64,000 nt of DNA, taken from positions 1 through 64,000 of the IMG/VR virus record IMGVR_UViG_3300044994_000386; one strand, given 5' to 3'. Positions 1-8,739 of this stretch are shown piece after piece. The stretch comes from a virus. The notes under the pieces were generated by a model that was not told where the DNA came from, searched no databases, and saw nothing but the letters and a program-made list of their open reading frames with translations. A program made the position numbers and the translations under genes. Position 1 is the first letter of the stretch; each line of letters starts with the position of its first letter.

Positions 1-66
1 TATACCATATTCCCGGCAAATTTGGTCAATTTGATTAAATTTAGAAGATTCTAGTAAATATTTCAT
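1..66 (-). CDS. LRR-family protein, N-terminal fragment (cut by window edge)
   Basis: This is the first 22 codons of another member of the LRR family that fills the next 11 kb. It reads MKYLLESSKFNQIDQICREY and then runs off the left edge. The start at 64-66 is placed by identity with the N-termini of its paralogs. The leader is the family's putative capsid-targeting segment. It shows that the array continues beyond the window, so the total copy number is unknown. Confidence 0.8.
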   Translation of the reverse strand, partial: MKYLLESSKFNQIDQICREYGI

Positions 67-96
67 AAACGTATATATTAATTTTTAGAGTATATA

Positions 97-1245
97 TTAG
101 ATATCCCCCATCATTTCCCCGAATCTAAACTCATCTAGGGTTCCGTTTTTTCTCCAAATTGAATAATCTTCTTGATTTTTAATAATTTCGTTAATCTTAG
201 CAATATTATCTAAAATTAGTTGGGGGAGTGGATTATTATGACAGTCGAAATCACCACCCACTTCTCTTGGAGCTCCCATAAGTGAAGTTAATTGACTATT
301 ACTACAATAGAAATTACCACCGACATATCTCGGGGCTCCTTCTAATGAAGTTAATAGATTATTGGAACAGGAGAAATCACCACCGACTTCCCCAGGAGCT
401 CCCTCCAGTGAAGTTAATTGATTATATTGACAGTAGAAATCACCGGGCACTTCTCTCGGAGCCTCCTCCAGTGAAGTTAATTGATTGTTGTCACAGTAAA
501 AATTGGCACCGACTTCTCTAGGAGCTCCCTCTAGTGAAGTTAATTGATTATTATGACAGGAGAAATCACCGGGGACTTCCCTCGGAGCTCCCTCCAGTGT
601 AGTTAATTTATTATAATGACAGTAGAAATTGCCGCCGACTTCCCTCGGAGCTCCCTCTAGTGAAGTTAATTGATTATTATAGCAATAGAAATTATCACCG
701 ACTTCCCTCGGAGATCCCTCTAATGAAGTTAGTTGATTACCACTACAGGAAAAATCACCACCGACTTCCCTCGGAGCTCCCCACAATGAAGTTAATTGAT
801 TATAACGACAGTAAAAACTACCACCAATTTCTATCGGAGATCCCCTTAATGATGTTAATTGATTATCATCACAGTAGAAATGACCATTAACTTCTCTCGG
901 AGCCCCCATCAGTGAAGTTAATTGATTATCACTGCATTCGAAAACACCACCGACTTCCCCCGGAGCCCCCTCCAGTGAAATCAATTGATTGCTACCACAA
1001 TTGAAATCACCACCAACTTTCCACGGAGCCCCCTCCAATGAATTTAATTGATTGCGATGACAGTAGAAATTGCCACTTACTATACCAAACCTAAGGGGTA
1101 ATTTTGATAATCCCCTATCACTTAAATCTACATCACCATCTACATCAATAGATCCATCCCCATTTAGAGTATAGTCCCTTATACCATATTGCTGGCAAAT
1201 CTGATCGATTTTTTTAAATATCGAGGATTCTAGTAGGTATTTCAT
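97..1245 (-). CDS. LRR-family protein, 14 repeats
   Basis: Predicted 382 aa. Residues 1-13 are the family leader (MKYLLESSIFKKI). Next comes a conserved acidic segment with GDGSIDVDGDVDL, and then LPLRFGIVSG opens the repeat domain. Fourteen 21-residue LRRs follow, each with F-x-C-x-x-N in the predicted beta strand. A C-terminal cap (NPLPQLILDN, then EDYSIWRKNGTLDEFRF) closes the protein. Repeats of 20-23 residues of this kind form curved solenoids that bind proteins or glycans in bacterial LRR proteins such as YopM. No catalytic domain, signal peptide or membrane segment is visible. Function is unknown; a packaged or injected binding protein is an inference from the leader. The one-Cys-per-repeat ladder is unusual. 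Confidence 0.88.
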   Translation of the reverse strand: MKYLLESSIFKKIDQICQQYGIRDYTLNGDGSIDVDGDVDLSDRGLSKLPLRFGIVSGNFYCHRNQLNSLEGAPWKVGGDFNCGSNQLISLEGAPGEVGGVFECSDNQLTSLMGAPREVNGHFYCDDNQLTSLRGSPIEIGGSFYCRYNQLTSLWGAPREVGGDFSCSGNQLTSLEGSPREVGDNFYCYNNQLTSLEGAPREVGGNFYCHYNKLTTLEGAPREVPGDFSCHNNQLTSLEGAPREVGANFYCDNNQLTSLEEAPREVPGDFYCQYNQLTSLEGAPGEVGGDFSCSNNLLTSLEGAPRYVGGNFYCSNSQLTSLMGAPREVGGDFDCHNNPLPQLILDNIAKINEIIKNQEDYSIWRKNGTLDEFRFGEMMGDI

Positions 1246-1248
1246 TAA

Positions 1249-1262
1249 GTTATATATTAAAT
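1249..1262 (-). promoter_or_regulatory. Late-type promoter overlapping the upstream stop codon
   Basis: On the minus strand the core TTAATATATAA lies at 1250-1260 and ends four bases before the ATG of the 14-repeat LRR gene. Its first TAA is also the stop codon of the preceding LRR gene. The same arrangement, with TTAATATATAC and a somewhat longer leader, recurs in front of most members of the array, so each copy looks like an independently transcribed cassette. Core position is observed; promoter activity is inferred from recurrence across the window and from the gp55-like sigma gene. Confidence 0.5.
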
Positions 1263-1901
1263 ATCCCGCATCATTTCCCTAAATCTAAACTCATCTATGG
1301 TTCCGTCCCTTCTCCAGATTGAATAATCTTCTTGATTTTTAATAATTTCCTTAATCTTAGCCATATTATCTAAAATTAGTTTAGGTAGTGGATTATTACT
1401 ACAGTAGAAGCCACCGCCCAATTTTCTCGGAGCTCCTACTAGTGAAGTTAATTGATTACCATAGCAGTAGAAATTGACACCGACTTCCTCCGGAGCTCCC
1501 CGGAGGGAGGTTAATCGATTATTACTACAGTGAAAATTGGCACCCACTTCTCTCGGAGCTCCCACCAGTGAAGTTAATTTATTATTATGACAATAGAAAT
1601 CACCACCCACTTCTTCCGGAGATCCTTCTAATGAAATTAATTGGTTACAATAACAATAGAAATTACCACCTACTTTTTTAGGAGCTCCTTTTAGTGTGTT
1701 CAATTTGTTATGACTACAATAGAATCCACCACTTACTATACCGAACTCCAACGGTAATTCTAATAATTCCCTATCAGTTAAATTTACATCTCCATCTACA
1801 TCAATAGATCCATCCCCATTTACAGTATATTTTTTTATATCAAATTTCTTGCAAATCCGGTCAATTTGGTTAAATTTGGAGGATTCTAGTAAATATTTCA
1901 T
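1257..1901 (-). CDS. LRR-family protein, 6 repeats
   Basis: Predicted 214 aa with the same leader, acidic segment and C-terminal cap as the neighbours but only six LRR units. The N-terminal part reads ICKKFDIKKYTVNGDGSIDV, a sub-type shared with the gene at 8070-8714. Its last two repeats (YGNQLTSLVGAPRKLGGGFYC) are almost identical to those of the four-repeat gene at 3036-3554, while the first repeats match the gene at 8740-9699. This mixed parentage indicates recombination between paralogs. A late-type core lies about 17 bp upstream of its ATG. Confidence 0.87.
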   Translation of the reverse strand: MKYLLESSKFNQIDRICKKFDIKKYTVNGDGSIDVDGDVNLTDRELLELPLEFGIVSGGFYCSHNKLNTLKGAPKKVGGNFYCYCNQLISLEGSPEEVGGDFYCHNNKLTSLVGAPREVGANFHCSNNRLTSLRGAPEEVGVNFYCYGNQLTSLVGAPRKLGGGFYCSNNPLPKLILDNMAKIKEIIKNQEDYSIWRRDGTIDEFRFREMMRDI

Positions 1902-1925
1902 AAAGGTATAATTTTAGAGTATATA

Positions 1926-3011
1926 TTAAATCTCCCGCATCATTTCCCTAAATCTAAATTCGTCTAGGGTTCCATCCCTTCTCCAGATTGAATAATCTTC
2001 TTGATTTTTAATAATTTCCTTAATCTTAGACATATTATCTAAAATTAGTTTAGGAAGGGGATTATTATGACAATAAAAACTGCCACCGATTTCTCTAGGA
2101 GCACCCTTTAATGAAGTTAATTGATTATCATTACAATAGAAGTCATAAGTGACTTCTATTGGAGCTCCCACCAATGAAGTTAGTTGATTATTATCACAGT
2201 AAAAACTACCACCGATTTCTCTCGGAGCTCCCTCTAGTGAAGTTAATTGATTATTATCACAGTGGAAACTTTCACCGACTTCCATCGGAGCTCCTTCTAA
2301 TGAATTTAATTCATTATTACTACATTCGAAAACACCATTTACTTCTCTCAGAGCTCCCATCAGTGAAGTTAATTTATTAAAATTGCAGTAGAAACTGGCA
2401 CCTACTTGTTTTGGTGCCCCTTTTAGCGTGATCAATTGATTATTTTGACAGTAGAAACTGACACCGACTTGCATCGGACCTCCCTCTAATGAAGTTAATT
2501 GATTATTACTACATACGAAATCACCACCGACTTGCATCGGACCTCCCTCTAATGAAGTTAATCGATTATCACTACAGTAGAAATGACCATTAACTTCTCT
2601 CGGAGCTCCCATCAGTGAAGTTAATTGATTATTACTACATACGAAAACACCACCGACTTCCCCCGGACCTCCTTCTAATGAAGTTAATCGATTATTACGG
2701 CAGTAGAAATTGGCACCTACTTGCCTTGGGGCTCCTTTTAGCGTGTTCAATTGATTATTTTGACAGTAGAAACTGATACCGACTTCCCTCGGAGCTCCCT
2801 CTAACGAAGTTAATTGATTATTACCACAGTAAAAATCACCACTTACTATACCAAACCTAAGGGGTAATTTTGATAATCCCCTATTATTTAAATACACATC
2901 ACCATCTACATTTATAGACCCATCAGTATTTAGAGTATAGTCCGTTATACCATATTGCTGACAAATCTGATCAATTTCGTTAAATTTAGAGGATTCTAGT
3001 AGGTATTTCAT
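1926..3011 (-). CDS. LRR-family protein, 13 repeats
   Basis: Predicted 361 aa (88 flanking residues plus 13 x 21). The repeats include several with Val or Glu in place of Tyr between the conserved Phe and Cys (FVC, FEC), and GGPMQV in place of GAPREV. One repeat pair (GGPMQVGGDFVCSNNQLTSL) is duplicated within the gene. Near its C-terminus it shares the YDFYCNDNQLTSLKGAPREI block with the gene at 8740-9699. The acidic N-terminal segment is a variant, NTDGSINVDGDVYL. Function unknown, as for the family. Confidence 0.87.
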   Translation of the reverse strand: MKYLLESSKFNEIDQICQQYGITDYTLNTDGSINVDGDVYLNNRGLSKLPLRFGIVSGDFYCGNNQLTSLEGAPREVGISFYCQNNQLNTLKGAPRQVGANFYCRNNRLTSLEGGPGEVGGVFVCSNNQLTSLMGAPREVNGHFYCSDNRLTSLEGGPMQVGGDFVCSNNQLTSLEGGPMQVGVSFYCQNNQLITLKGAPKQVGASFYCNFNKLTSLMGALREVNGVFECSNNELNSLEGAPMEVGESFHCDNNQLTSLEGAPREIGGSFYCDNNQLTSLVGAPIEVTYDFYCNDNQLTSLKGAPREIGGSFYCHNNPLPKLILDNMSKIKEIIKNQEDYSIWRRDGTLDEFRFREMMREI

Positions 3012-3035
3012 TTAAATATAATTTTAGAGTATATA

Positions 3036-3554
3036 TTAAATCTCCCGCATCATTTCCCAAAATCTAAATTCATCTAAGGTTCCATCCCTTCTCCAGATTG
3101 AATAATCTTCTTGATTTTTAATAATTTCCTCAATTATACCTAAATTATCTAAAATTAGTTGCGGTAGTGGATTATTACTACAATAGAAGCCACCACCCAA
3201 TTTTCTCGGAGCTCCTACCAGTGAAGTTAATTGATTACCATAGCAGTAGAAATTGACACCGACTTCCTCCGGAGCTCCCCGGAGGGAGGTTAATCGATTA
3301 TTACTACAGTAGAAATTGGCACCCACTTCTCTCGGAGCTCCCCGGAGGGAAGTTAATTGATTATTATGACAATAAAAATCAACAATTACTATACCGAACT
3401 TAAGGGGCAATTTTGATAGTCCTCTGTTGGTTAAATCCACATCACCATCTACATCGATAGATCCATCCCCATTTAGAGTATAGTTTTCTATACCATATTG
3501 CTGGCAAATCTGATGAATTTCGTTAAATTTAGAGGATTCTAGTAAATATTTCAT
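3036..3554 (-). CDS. LRR-family protein, 4 repeats (shortest intact copy)
   Basis: Predicted 172 aa, the shortest intact family member, with four LRR units between complete N- and C-terminal flanks. It defines the minimal natural architecture: leader (MKYLLESSKFNEIHQI), acidic segment, FGIVIVDFYC entry strand, three ordinary repeats and the NPLPQLILDN cap. The last three repeats are nearly identical at DNA level to the 3' part of the six-repeat gene at 1257-1901, suggesting a recent deletion or gene-conversion product. Confidence 0.86.
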   Translation of the reverse strand: MKYLLESSKFNEIHQICQQYGIENYTLNGDGSIDVDGDVDLTNRGLSKLPLKFGIVIVDFYCHNNQLTSLRGAPREVGANFYCSNNRLTSLRGAPEEVGVNFYCYGNQLTSLVGAPRKLGGGFYCSNNPLPQLILDNLGIIEEIIKNQEDYSIWRRDGTLDEFRFWEMMREI

Positions 3555-3579
3555 TTACATATTAAATTTAGAGTATATA

Positions 3580-4054
3580 TTAAATATCCTGCATCATTTC
3601 CCTAAATCTAAATTCATCTAAGGTTCCATCCATTCTCCAGATTGAATAATCTTCTTGATGATTTCCTGAATTATACCTAAATTATCTAAAATTAGTTGCG
3701 GCAGTGGATTATTAATACAGTAGAAGCCACCGCCCAATTTTCTTGGAGCTCCTAACAGTGAAGTTAATTGATTGTAATATCAGTAGAAATTGACACCGAC
3801 TTCCTCCGGAGCTCCCTCTAGTGAAGTTAGTTGATTATCTTGGCAATAGAAATTACCACTTACCATACCAAACTTAAGGGACAATTTCGATAATCCCCTA
3901 TTATATAAATCTACATCACCACTCACATCTATAGATCCGTCAGGATTTAGAGTATACTTTTTTATACCAGTTTTCCAGTTCAATCTCAGTTTCTATTTCC
4001 GGCAAATCTGATCGATTTTTTTTTAAATATCGAGTATTCTAGTATGTATTTCAT
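3580..4054 (-). pseudogene. Decayed LRR-family gene (3 repeats)
   Basis: A full family cassette can be followed from a leader ATG at 4052-4054 to the usual terminal TAA at 3580-3582, but it is broken at least three times. The leader is frameshifted within an A-run just after MKYILEYSIF. A conserved repeat Cys codon near 3780 is a TGA stop where paralogs have TGC. A 7-bp deletion in the C-terminal cap removes the reading frame of the QEDYSIW motif. A 67-residue open stretch (3780-3983) survives between the lesions but lacks the real start. It shows that copies are lost as well as gained. Confidence 0.75.
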
Positions 4055-4065
4055 TAGTGTATATA

Positions 4066-5088
4066 TTAAAATTCCGACATCATTTCCCGGAATCTAAATT
4101 CGTCTATGGTTCCATCCCTTCTCCAGATTGAATAATCTTCTTGATTCTTGATGATATATTTAATCACATATAGATTATCTAAAATTAATTTAGGTAGTGG
4201 ATTATTATAGCAGTAGAAATTACCACCCACTTCTGTTGGGGCACCACACAATGAGGTTAATTTATTATAAGTGCAAAAGAAATCACCACCGACTTCTCTA
4301 GGAGCTCCCTCTAATGAAGTTAATTTATTACGATTACAGTAGAAATCACCACCCACTTCTCTCGGAGCTCCCTGGAGTGAAGTTAATTTATTATTACTAC
4401 ATTCAAAGGTGGCACCTACTTTTTCAGGAGCTCCCTCCAGCGAAATTAATTGATTATCATTACAGAGGAAATCAGCACCCACTTCTCTCGGAGCTCCGTC
4501 CAGTGAAGTTAATTGATTATAATAACAGTAGAAATCACCACCCACTTCTCTCGGAGCTCCCTGGAGTGAAGTTAATTTATTATAACTACAGTAGAAATCA
4601 CCGGGGACTTCTCTCGGAGCACCCTCCAATGAAGTTAGTTGATTATTATCACAGTAAAAACTACCACCGACTTCTCTCGGAGCTCCCCGGAGGGAAGTTA
4701 ATTGATTATAAATACAGGAGAAATTATCACCCACTTCCCGAGGAGCTCCCTCCAGTGAAATTAATTGATTATTATAACAGTAGAAATTGGCACCGACTTC
4801 CCTCGGAGCTCCCCGGAGGGAAGTTAATTGGTTATTACCACAGTAGAAATTGGCACCCACTTCCATCGGACTTCCCTCCAGTGAAGTTAATTGATTATTA
4901 TAGCAATAAAAGCTGCCACTTACTATACCAAATCTAACCGGTAATTCTGATAGACTTTTGTAGGCTAAATCTACATCACCATCCACATCGATGGATCCAT
5001 CCCCATTTAGAGTATAGTTTTTTATACCATATTGCTGGCAAATCTGATCAATTTCGTTAAATTTAGAGGATTCTAGTAGGTATTTCAT
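4066..5088 (-). CDS. LRR-family protein, 12 repeats
   Basis: Predicted 340 aa (88 + 12 x 21). The leader is MKYLLESSKFNEIDQICQQY, and the acidic segment is GDGSIDVDGDVDLAYKSLSE, a sub-type shared with the gene at 6830-7915. Repeats contain an unusual FLCNDNQL and FFCTYNKL. The cap carries the variant LDNLYVIKYIIKNQEDYSIW. A long antisense open frame (4314-4937) overlies it; this is a by-product of the 63-bp periodicity rather than a gene. Function unknown. Confidence 0.87.
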   Translation of the reverse strand: MKYLLESSKFNEIDQICQQYGIKNYTLNGDGSIDVDGDVDLAYKSLSELPVRFGIVSGSFYCYNNQLTSLEGSPMEVGANFYCGNNQLTSLRGAPREVGANFYCYNNQLISLEGAPREVGDNFSCIYNQLTSLRGAPREVGGSFYCDNNQLTSLEGAPREVPGDFYCSYNKLTSLQGAPREVGGDFYCYYNQLTSLDGAPREVGADFLCNDNQLISLEGAPEKVGATFECSNNKLTSLQGAPREVGGDFYCNRNKLTSLEGAPREVGGDFFCTYNKLTSLCGAPTEVGGNFYCYNNPLPKLILDNLYVIKYIIKNQEDYSIWRRDGTIDEFRFREMMSEF

Positions 5089-5112
5089 TTAAGTATAATT
5101 TTAGAGTATATA

Positions 5113-5883
5113 TTAAATTTCCCGCATCATTTCCCTAAATCTAAACTTATCTAGTGTTCCATCCCTTCTCCAGATTGAATAATCTTCTTGATTTTTGATA
5201 ATTTCCTCAATTATACCTAAATTATATAAAATTAGTTGCGGCAGTGGATTATTACTACAGTAGAAGCCACCACCCAATTTTCTCGGAGCTCCCCTCAATG
5301 AAGTTAATTGATTACCATAGCAGTAGAAATTGGCACCGACTTTCTCCGGAGCTCCCCGGAGGGAGGTTAATCGATTATTACTACAGTAGAAATTGGCACC
5401 CACTTCTCTCGGAGCTCCATCTAATGAAGTTAGTTGATTATTATAGCAATAGAAACTACCACCAACTTCCTTCGGAGCTCCCTCTAATGAAGTTAGCCGA
5501 TTATATTCACAATAGAAGCTACCACCGACTTCTACCGGAGCTCCATCTAATGAAGTTAGTTGATTATTATAACAGTAGAAATCACCGGGTACTTCTCTCG
5601 GAGCCCCTTTTAATGAAGTTAATTGGTTATTATAACAGTGGAAATTGGCACCGACTTCACTCGGAGCTCCCCGGAGGGAAATTAATCGATTATTATGACA
5701 ATAAAAATCACCACTTACTATACCGAACTTAAGGGGTAATTCTGATAATCCCCTATTGATTAAATCCACATCACCATCCACATCAATAGATCCATCTCCA
5801 TTTAGAGTATAGTTTTCTATGTCATATTGCTGACAAATCCGATCAATTTGGTTAAATTTGGAGGATTCTAGTAAATATTTCAT
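5113..5883 (-). CDS. LRR-family protein, 8 repeats
   Basis: Predicted 256 aa (88 + 8 x 21). It shares a block of consecutive repeats with the gene at 6830-7915: NRLxSLRGAPSEVGANFHC, then NQLTSLKGAPREVPGDFYC, then NQLTSLDGAPVEVGGSFYC. The DNA there is nearly identical, a sign of gene conversion or recent duplication. Its 3' repeats instead match the short copies at 1257 and 3036. A late-type core (TTAATATATAC on the minus strand) precedes the start. No other domain is visible. Confidence 0.87.
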   Translation of the reverse strand: MKYLLESSKFNQIDRICQQYDIENYTLNGDGSIDVDGDVDLINRGLSELPLKFGIVSGDFYCHNNRLISLRGAPSEVGANFHCYNNQLTSLKGAPREVPGDFYCYNNQLTSLDGAPVEVGGSFYCEYNRLTSLEGAPKEVGGSFYCYNNQLTSLDGAPREVGANFYCSNNRLTSLRGAPEKVGANFYCYGNQLTSLRGAPRKLGGGFYCSNNPLPQLILYNLGIIEEIIKNQEDYSIWRRDGTLDKFRFREMMREI

Positions 5884-5908
5884 TTACATATTAAATTTAG
5901 AGTATATA

Positions 5909-6805
5909 TTAAATCTCCCGCATCATTTCCCAAAATCTAAACTCATCTAAGGTTCCATCCCTTCTCCAGATTGAATAATCTTCTTGATACTTGATGATAT
6001 GTTTAATAATATCTAGATTATCTAAAATTAGTTGGGGGAGTGGATTATTAAAACAGTAGAAATCACCACCGATTTCTCTCGGAGCTCCCTCCAGTGAAGT
6101 TAATTGATTATTACTACATACGAAAACACCACCGACTTGCATCGGACCTCCCTCTAATGAAGTTAATTGATTACTACTGCAGTGGAAATTAGCACCTACT
6201 TCTCTTGGGGCTCCTTCCAGTGAAGTTAATTGATTACCATAGCAGTAGAAATTGGCACCGACTTTCTCCGGAGCTCCCCGGAGGGAAGTTAATTGATTAT
6301 TATGGCAGTAGAAATTGGCACCGACTTCTCTCGGACCCCCTTCTAATGAAGTTAAATAATTATTATAGCAATAGAAACTACCACCAACTTCCTTCGGAGC
6401 TACCTCTAATGAAGTTAGCCGATTATATTCACAATAGAAGCTACCACTGACTTCTACCGGAGCTCCCTCTAATGAAGTTAGTTGATTATTATAACAATAG
6501 AAACTACCACCAACTTCCTTCGGAGCCCCTTTTAATGAAGTTAGTTTATTATTGTTGCAGTAGAAATCACCGCGGACTTCTCTCTGAGCTCCCCGGAGGG
6601 AAGTTAATCGATTATTATGACAATAAAAGCTGCCACTTACTATACCAAACTTAAGGGGTAATTCTGATAATCCCATATTGATTAAATCCACATCACCATC
6701 TACATCAATAGACCCATCTCCATTTAGAGTATATTTTTCTATACCATATTGCTGGCAAATCTGATCAATTTGATTAAATTTAGAGGATTCTAGTAGGTAT
6801 TTCAT
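5909..6805 (-). CDS. LRR-family protein, 10 repeats
   Basis: Predicted 298 aa (88 + 10 x 21). The repeats combine blocks seen in two neighbours: the NFYCYGNQL type from the 8-repeat gene, and the GGPMQVGGVFVCSNNQLTSL plus FYCFNNPL end shared with the gene at 6830-7915. The cap has DIIKHIIKYQEDYSIW. One repeat reads REVRGDFYC and another LTSLEVAPKEV, both departures from the GAP consensus. Function unknown. Confidence 0.87.
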   Translation of the reverse strand: MKYLLESSKFNQIDQICQQYGIEKYTLNGDGSIDVDGDVDLINMGLSELPLKFGIVSGSFYCHNNRLTSLRGAQREVRGDFYCNNNKLTSLKGAPKEVGGSFYCYNNQLTSLEGAPVEVSGSFYCEYNRLTSLEVAPKEVGGSFYCYNNYLTSLEGGPREVGANFYCHNNQLTSLRGAPEKVGANFYCYGNQLTSLEGAPREVGANFHCSSNQLTSLEGGPMQVGGVFVCSNNQLTSLEGAPREIGGDFYCFNNPLPQLILDNLDIIKHIIKYQEDYSIWRRDGTLDEFRFWEMMREI

Positions 6806-6829
6806 TTAAGTATAATTTTAGACTATATA

Positions 6830-7915
6830 TTAAATATCCCTCATCAATTCACTAAATCTAAATTCATCTAAGGTTCCGTCCCTTCTCCAAATTGAATAAT
6901 CTTCTTGATACTTGATAATTTCCTTAATCTTAGACATATTATCTAAAATTAATCGGGGGAGTGGATTATTAAAACAGTAGAAATCACCACCGATTTCTCT
7001 CGGAGCTCCCTCCAGTGAAGTTAATTGATTATTACTACATACGAAAACACCACCGACTTGCATTGGACCTCCCTCTAATGAAGTTAATTGATTATTATAA
7101 CAGTAGAAATTGGCACCGACTTCTATCGGAGACCCTTCTAATGAAGTTAATTTATTATCATTACAGTATAAATCACTACCGATTTCCCTCGGGGCTCCCC
7201 TCAATGAAGTTAATTGATTATTACCACAGTAAAAATTACCACCCACTTTTTTCGGAGCTCCATCTAATGAAGTTAATTGATTATTATAGCAATAGAAACT
7301 ACCACCAACTTCCTTCGGAGCTCCCTCTAATAAAGTTAGCTGATTATATTCACAATAGAAGCTACCACCGACTTCTACCGGAGCTCCATCTAATGAAGTT
7401 AGTTGATTATTATAACAGTAGAAATCACCGGGCACTTCTCTCGGGGCCCCTTTTAATGAAGTTAATTGGTTATTATAACAGTGGAAATTGGCACCGACTT
7501 CACTCGGAGCTCCCTCCAATGAAGTTAGCTGATTATATTCACAATAGAAGCTACCACCGACTTCTACCGGAGCTCCATCTAATGAAGTTAGTTGATTATT
7601 ATAACAATATAAACCACCACCAACTTCCTTCGGAGCCCCTTTTAATGAGCTTAATTGGTTATTATAACAGTGGAAATTGGCACCGACTTCACTCGGAGCT
7701 CCCCGGAGGGAAGTTAATCGATTATTATGACAATAAAAGTTGCCACTTACTATACCAAATCTAAGGGGTAATTCTGATAGACTTTTGTAGGCTAAATCTA
7801 CATCACCATCCACATCGATAGATCCATCCCCATTTAAAGTATAGTCCCTTATACCATATTGCTGGCAAATCTGATCAATTTCCTTAAATTTGGAAGATTC
7901 TAGTAAGTATTTCAT
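6830..7915 (-). CDS. LRR-family protein, 13 repeats, with internal tandem duplication
   Basis: Predicted 361 aa from the ATG at 7913-7915. A longer in-frame start exists at 7951, but it reads into the neighbouring mini-gene. The chosen start restores both the family leader MKYLLESSKFKEI and the exact length rule of 88 + 21n (n = 13). Three repeats are tandemly duplicated (see 7303-7680). Its last repeats match the 10-repeat gene. Family function is unknown; the leader suggests packaging in the head. Confidence 0.87.
   Translation of the reverse strand: MKYLLESSKFKEIDQICQQYGIRDYTLNGDGSIDVDGDVDLAYKSLSELPLRFGIVSGNFYCHNNRLTSLRGAPSEVGANFHCYNNQLSSLKGAPKEVGGGLYCYNNQLTSLDGAPVEVGGSFYCEYNQLTSLEGAPSEVGANFHCYNNQLTSLKGAPREVPGDFYCYNNQLTSLDGAPVEVGGSFYCEYNQLTLLEGAPKEVGGSFYCYNNQLTSLDGAPKKVGGNFYCGNNQLTSLRGAPREIGSDLYCNDNKLTSLEGSPIEVGANFYCYNNQLTSLEGGPMQVGGVFVCSNNQLTSLEGAPREIGGDFYCFNNPLPRLILDNMSKIKEIIKYQEDYSIWRRDGTLDEFRFSELMRDI
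7303..7680 (-). repeat. 189-bp direct tandem duplication inside an LRR gene
   Basis: Two adjacent segments, about 7303-7491 and 7492-7680, are nearly identical and exactly 189 bp (three 63-bp LRR units) apart. In both, the units DGAPVEVGGSFYCEYNQL and then NFHCYNNQL recur in the same order. The offset was measured from repeated landmarks such as gcaccgacttcactcggagc. It is direct evidence that repeats are gained in whole-unit steps. Confidence 0.75.
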
Positions 7916-7926
7916 TAGTGTATATA

Positions 7927-8040
7927 TTAAATATCCCGCATCATTTCCCAAAATCTAAACTCATCTAGGGTTCCATCCCTTCTCCAGATTGAATAATCTT
8001 CAATTTGGTTAAATTTGGAGGATTTTATTAGATGTTTCAT
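7927..8040 (-). CDS. Repeat-less 37-aa LRR-family mini-protein (deletion derivative)
   Basis: Reading from ATG at 8038-8040 gives MKHLIKSSKFNQIEDYSIWR and then RDGTLDEFRFWEMMRDI with a TAA stop at 7927-7929. It joins the family leader directly and in frame to the last 23 residues of the cap. The acidic segment, all LRR units and most of the flanks are missing. The junction falls in a short shared stretch (CAAATTGA / CAAGAAGA). The position, spacing and terminal TAA match the other cassettes. It may be a translated micro-protein or simply a deletion scar; conservation of frame favours the former only weakly. Confidence 0.5.
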   Translation of the reverse strand: MKHLIKSSKFNQIEDYSIWRRDGTLDEFRFWEMMRDI

Positions 8041-8069
8041 TAGGATATATATTAAATTTAGAGTATATA

Positions 8070-8714
8070 TTAAATATCCCGCATCAATTCACTAAATCTA
8101 AATTCATCTAGTGTTCCATCTTTTCTCCAGATTGAATAGTCTTTTTGATACTTGATAATATGTTTAATCATATCCATATTATCTAAAATTAATCGGGGGA
8201 GTGGATTAATATAGCAACGGAAATCACCACCGACTTCTCGCGGAGCTCCACGTAATGAAGTTAATTGATTATCAATACAGTTGAAATCACCACCTACTTT
8301 TCGCGGAGCTCCCTCCAATGATGTTAATTGATTATAATAACAGTAGAAACTAGTACCTACTTCCCTTGGAGCTCCTGATAATGAAATCAATTGATTATTA
8401 TTGCAGTAGAAACCGGCACCCACTTCCCTTGGAGCTCCTTCTAGATTAGTCAATTGATTACCATAGCAGTAGAAATTACCACCTACTTCTATAGGAGCTC
8501 CCTTCAGTGTAGTTAATTGATTACGATGACAGTAGAAATTAGCACTTACTATACCAAACTTAAGTGGTAATTCTGATAGACCTTGATAAGACAAATCCAC
8601 ATCACCATCTACATCAATAGATCCATCCCCATTTACAGTATATTTTTTTATATCAAATTTCTTGCAAATCTGATCAATTTGGTTAAATTTAGAGGATTCT
8701 AGTAGGTATTTCAT
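8070..8714 (-). CDS. LRR-family protein, 6 repeats
   Basis: Predicted 214 aa (88 + 6 x 21). The N-terminal segment ICKKFDIKKYTVNGDGSIDV is the sub-type seen at 1257-1901, but the repeats are different (NQLTTLKGAPIEV, NQLTNLEGAPREV, NQLISLSGAPREVGTSFYC), so leader type and repeat content have been shuffled independently. The last strand is FRCYINPL. It sits just upstream of the collapsed mini-gene. Function unknown. Confidence 0.87.
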   Translation of the reverse strand: MKYLLESSKFNQIDQICKKFDIKKYTVNGDGSIDVDGDVDLSYQGLSELPLKFGIVSANFYCHRNQLTTLKGAPIEVGGNFYCYGNQLTNLEGAPREVGAGFYCNNNQLISLSGAPREVGTSFYCYYNQLTSLEGAPRKVGGDFNCIDNQLTSLRGAPREVGGDFRCYINPLPRLILDNMDMIKHIIKYQKDYSIWRKDGTLDEFRFSELMRDI

Positions 8715-8739
8715 TTACATATTAAATTTAGAGTATATA

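Noticed and set aside
282-7764. Plus-strand open frames inside the LRR array, such as 4314-4937 and 7015-7764, with repeated MKLIDYYYSRNHHRLLSELP-like sequence
   Set aside because: They are exact antisense shadows of the 63-bp LRR repeats. The period is a multiple of three, so the opposite strand stays open; there is no independent start signal or promoter.
7916-7951. Upstream in-frame start (MGNDAGYLIYTL) for the 13-repeat LRR gene
   Set aside because: It reads through the end of the neighbouring mini-gene; the ATG at 7915 restores the family leader and the 88 + 21n length.
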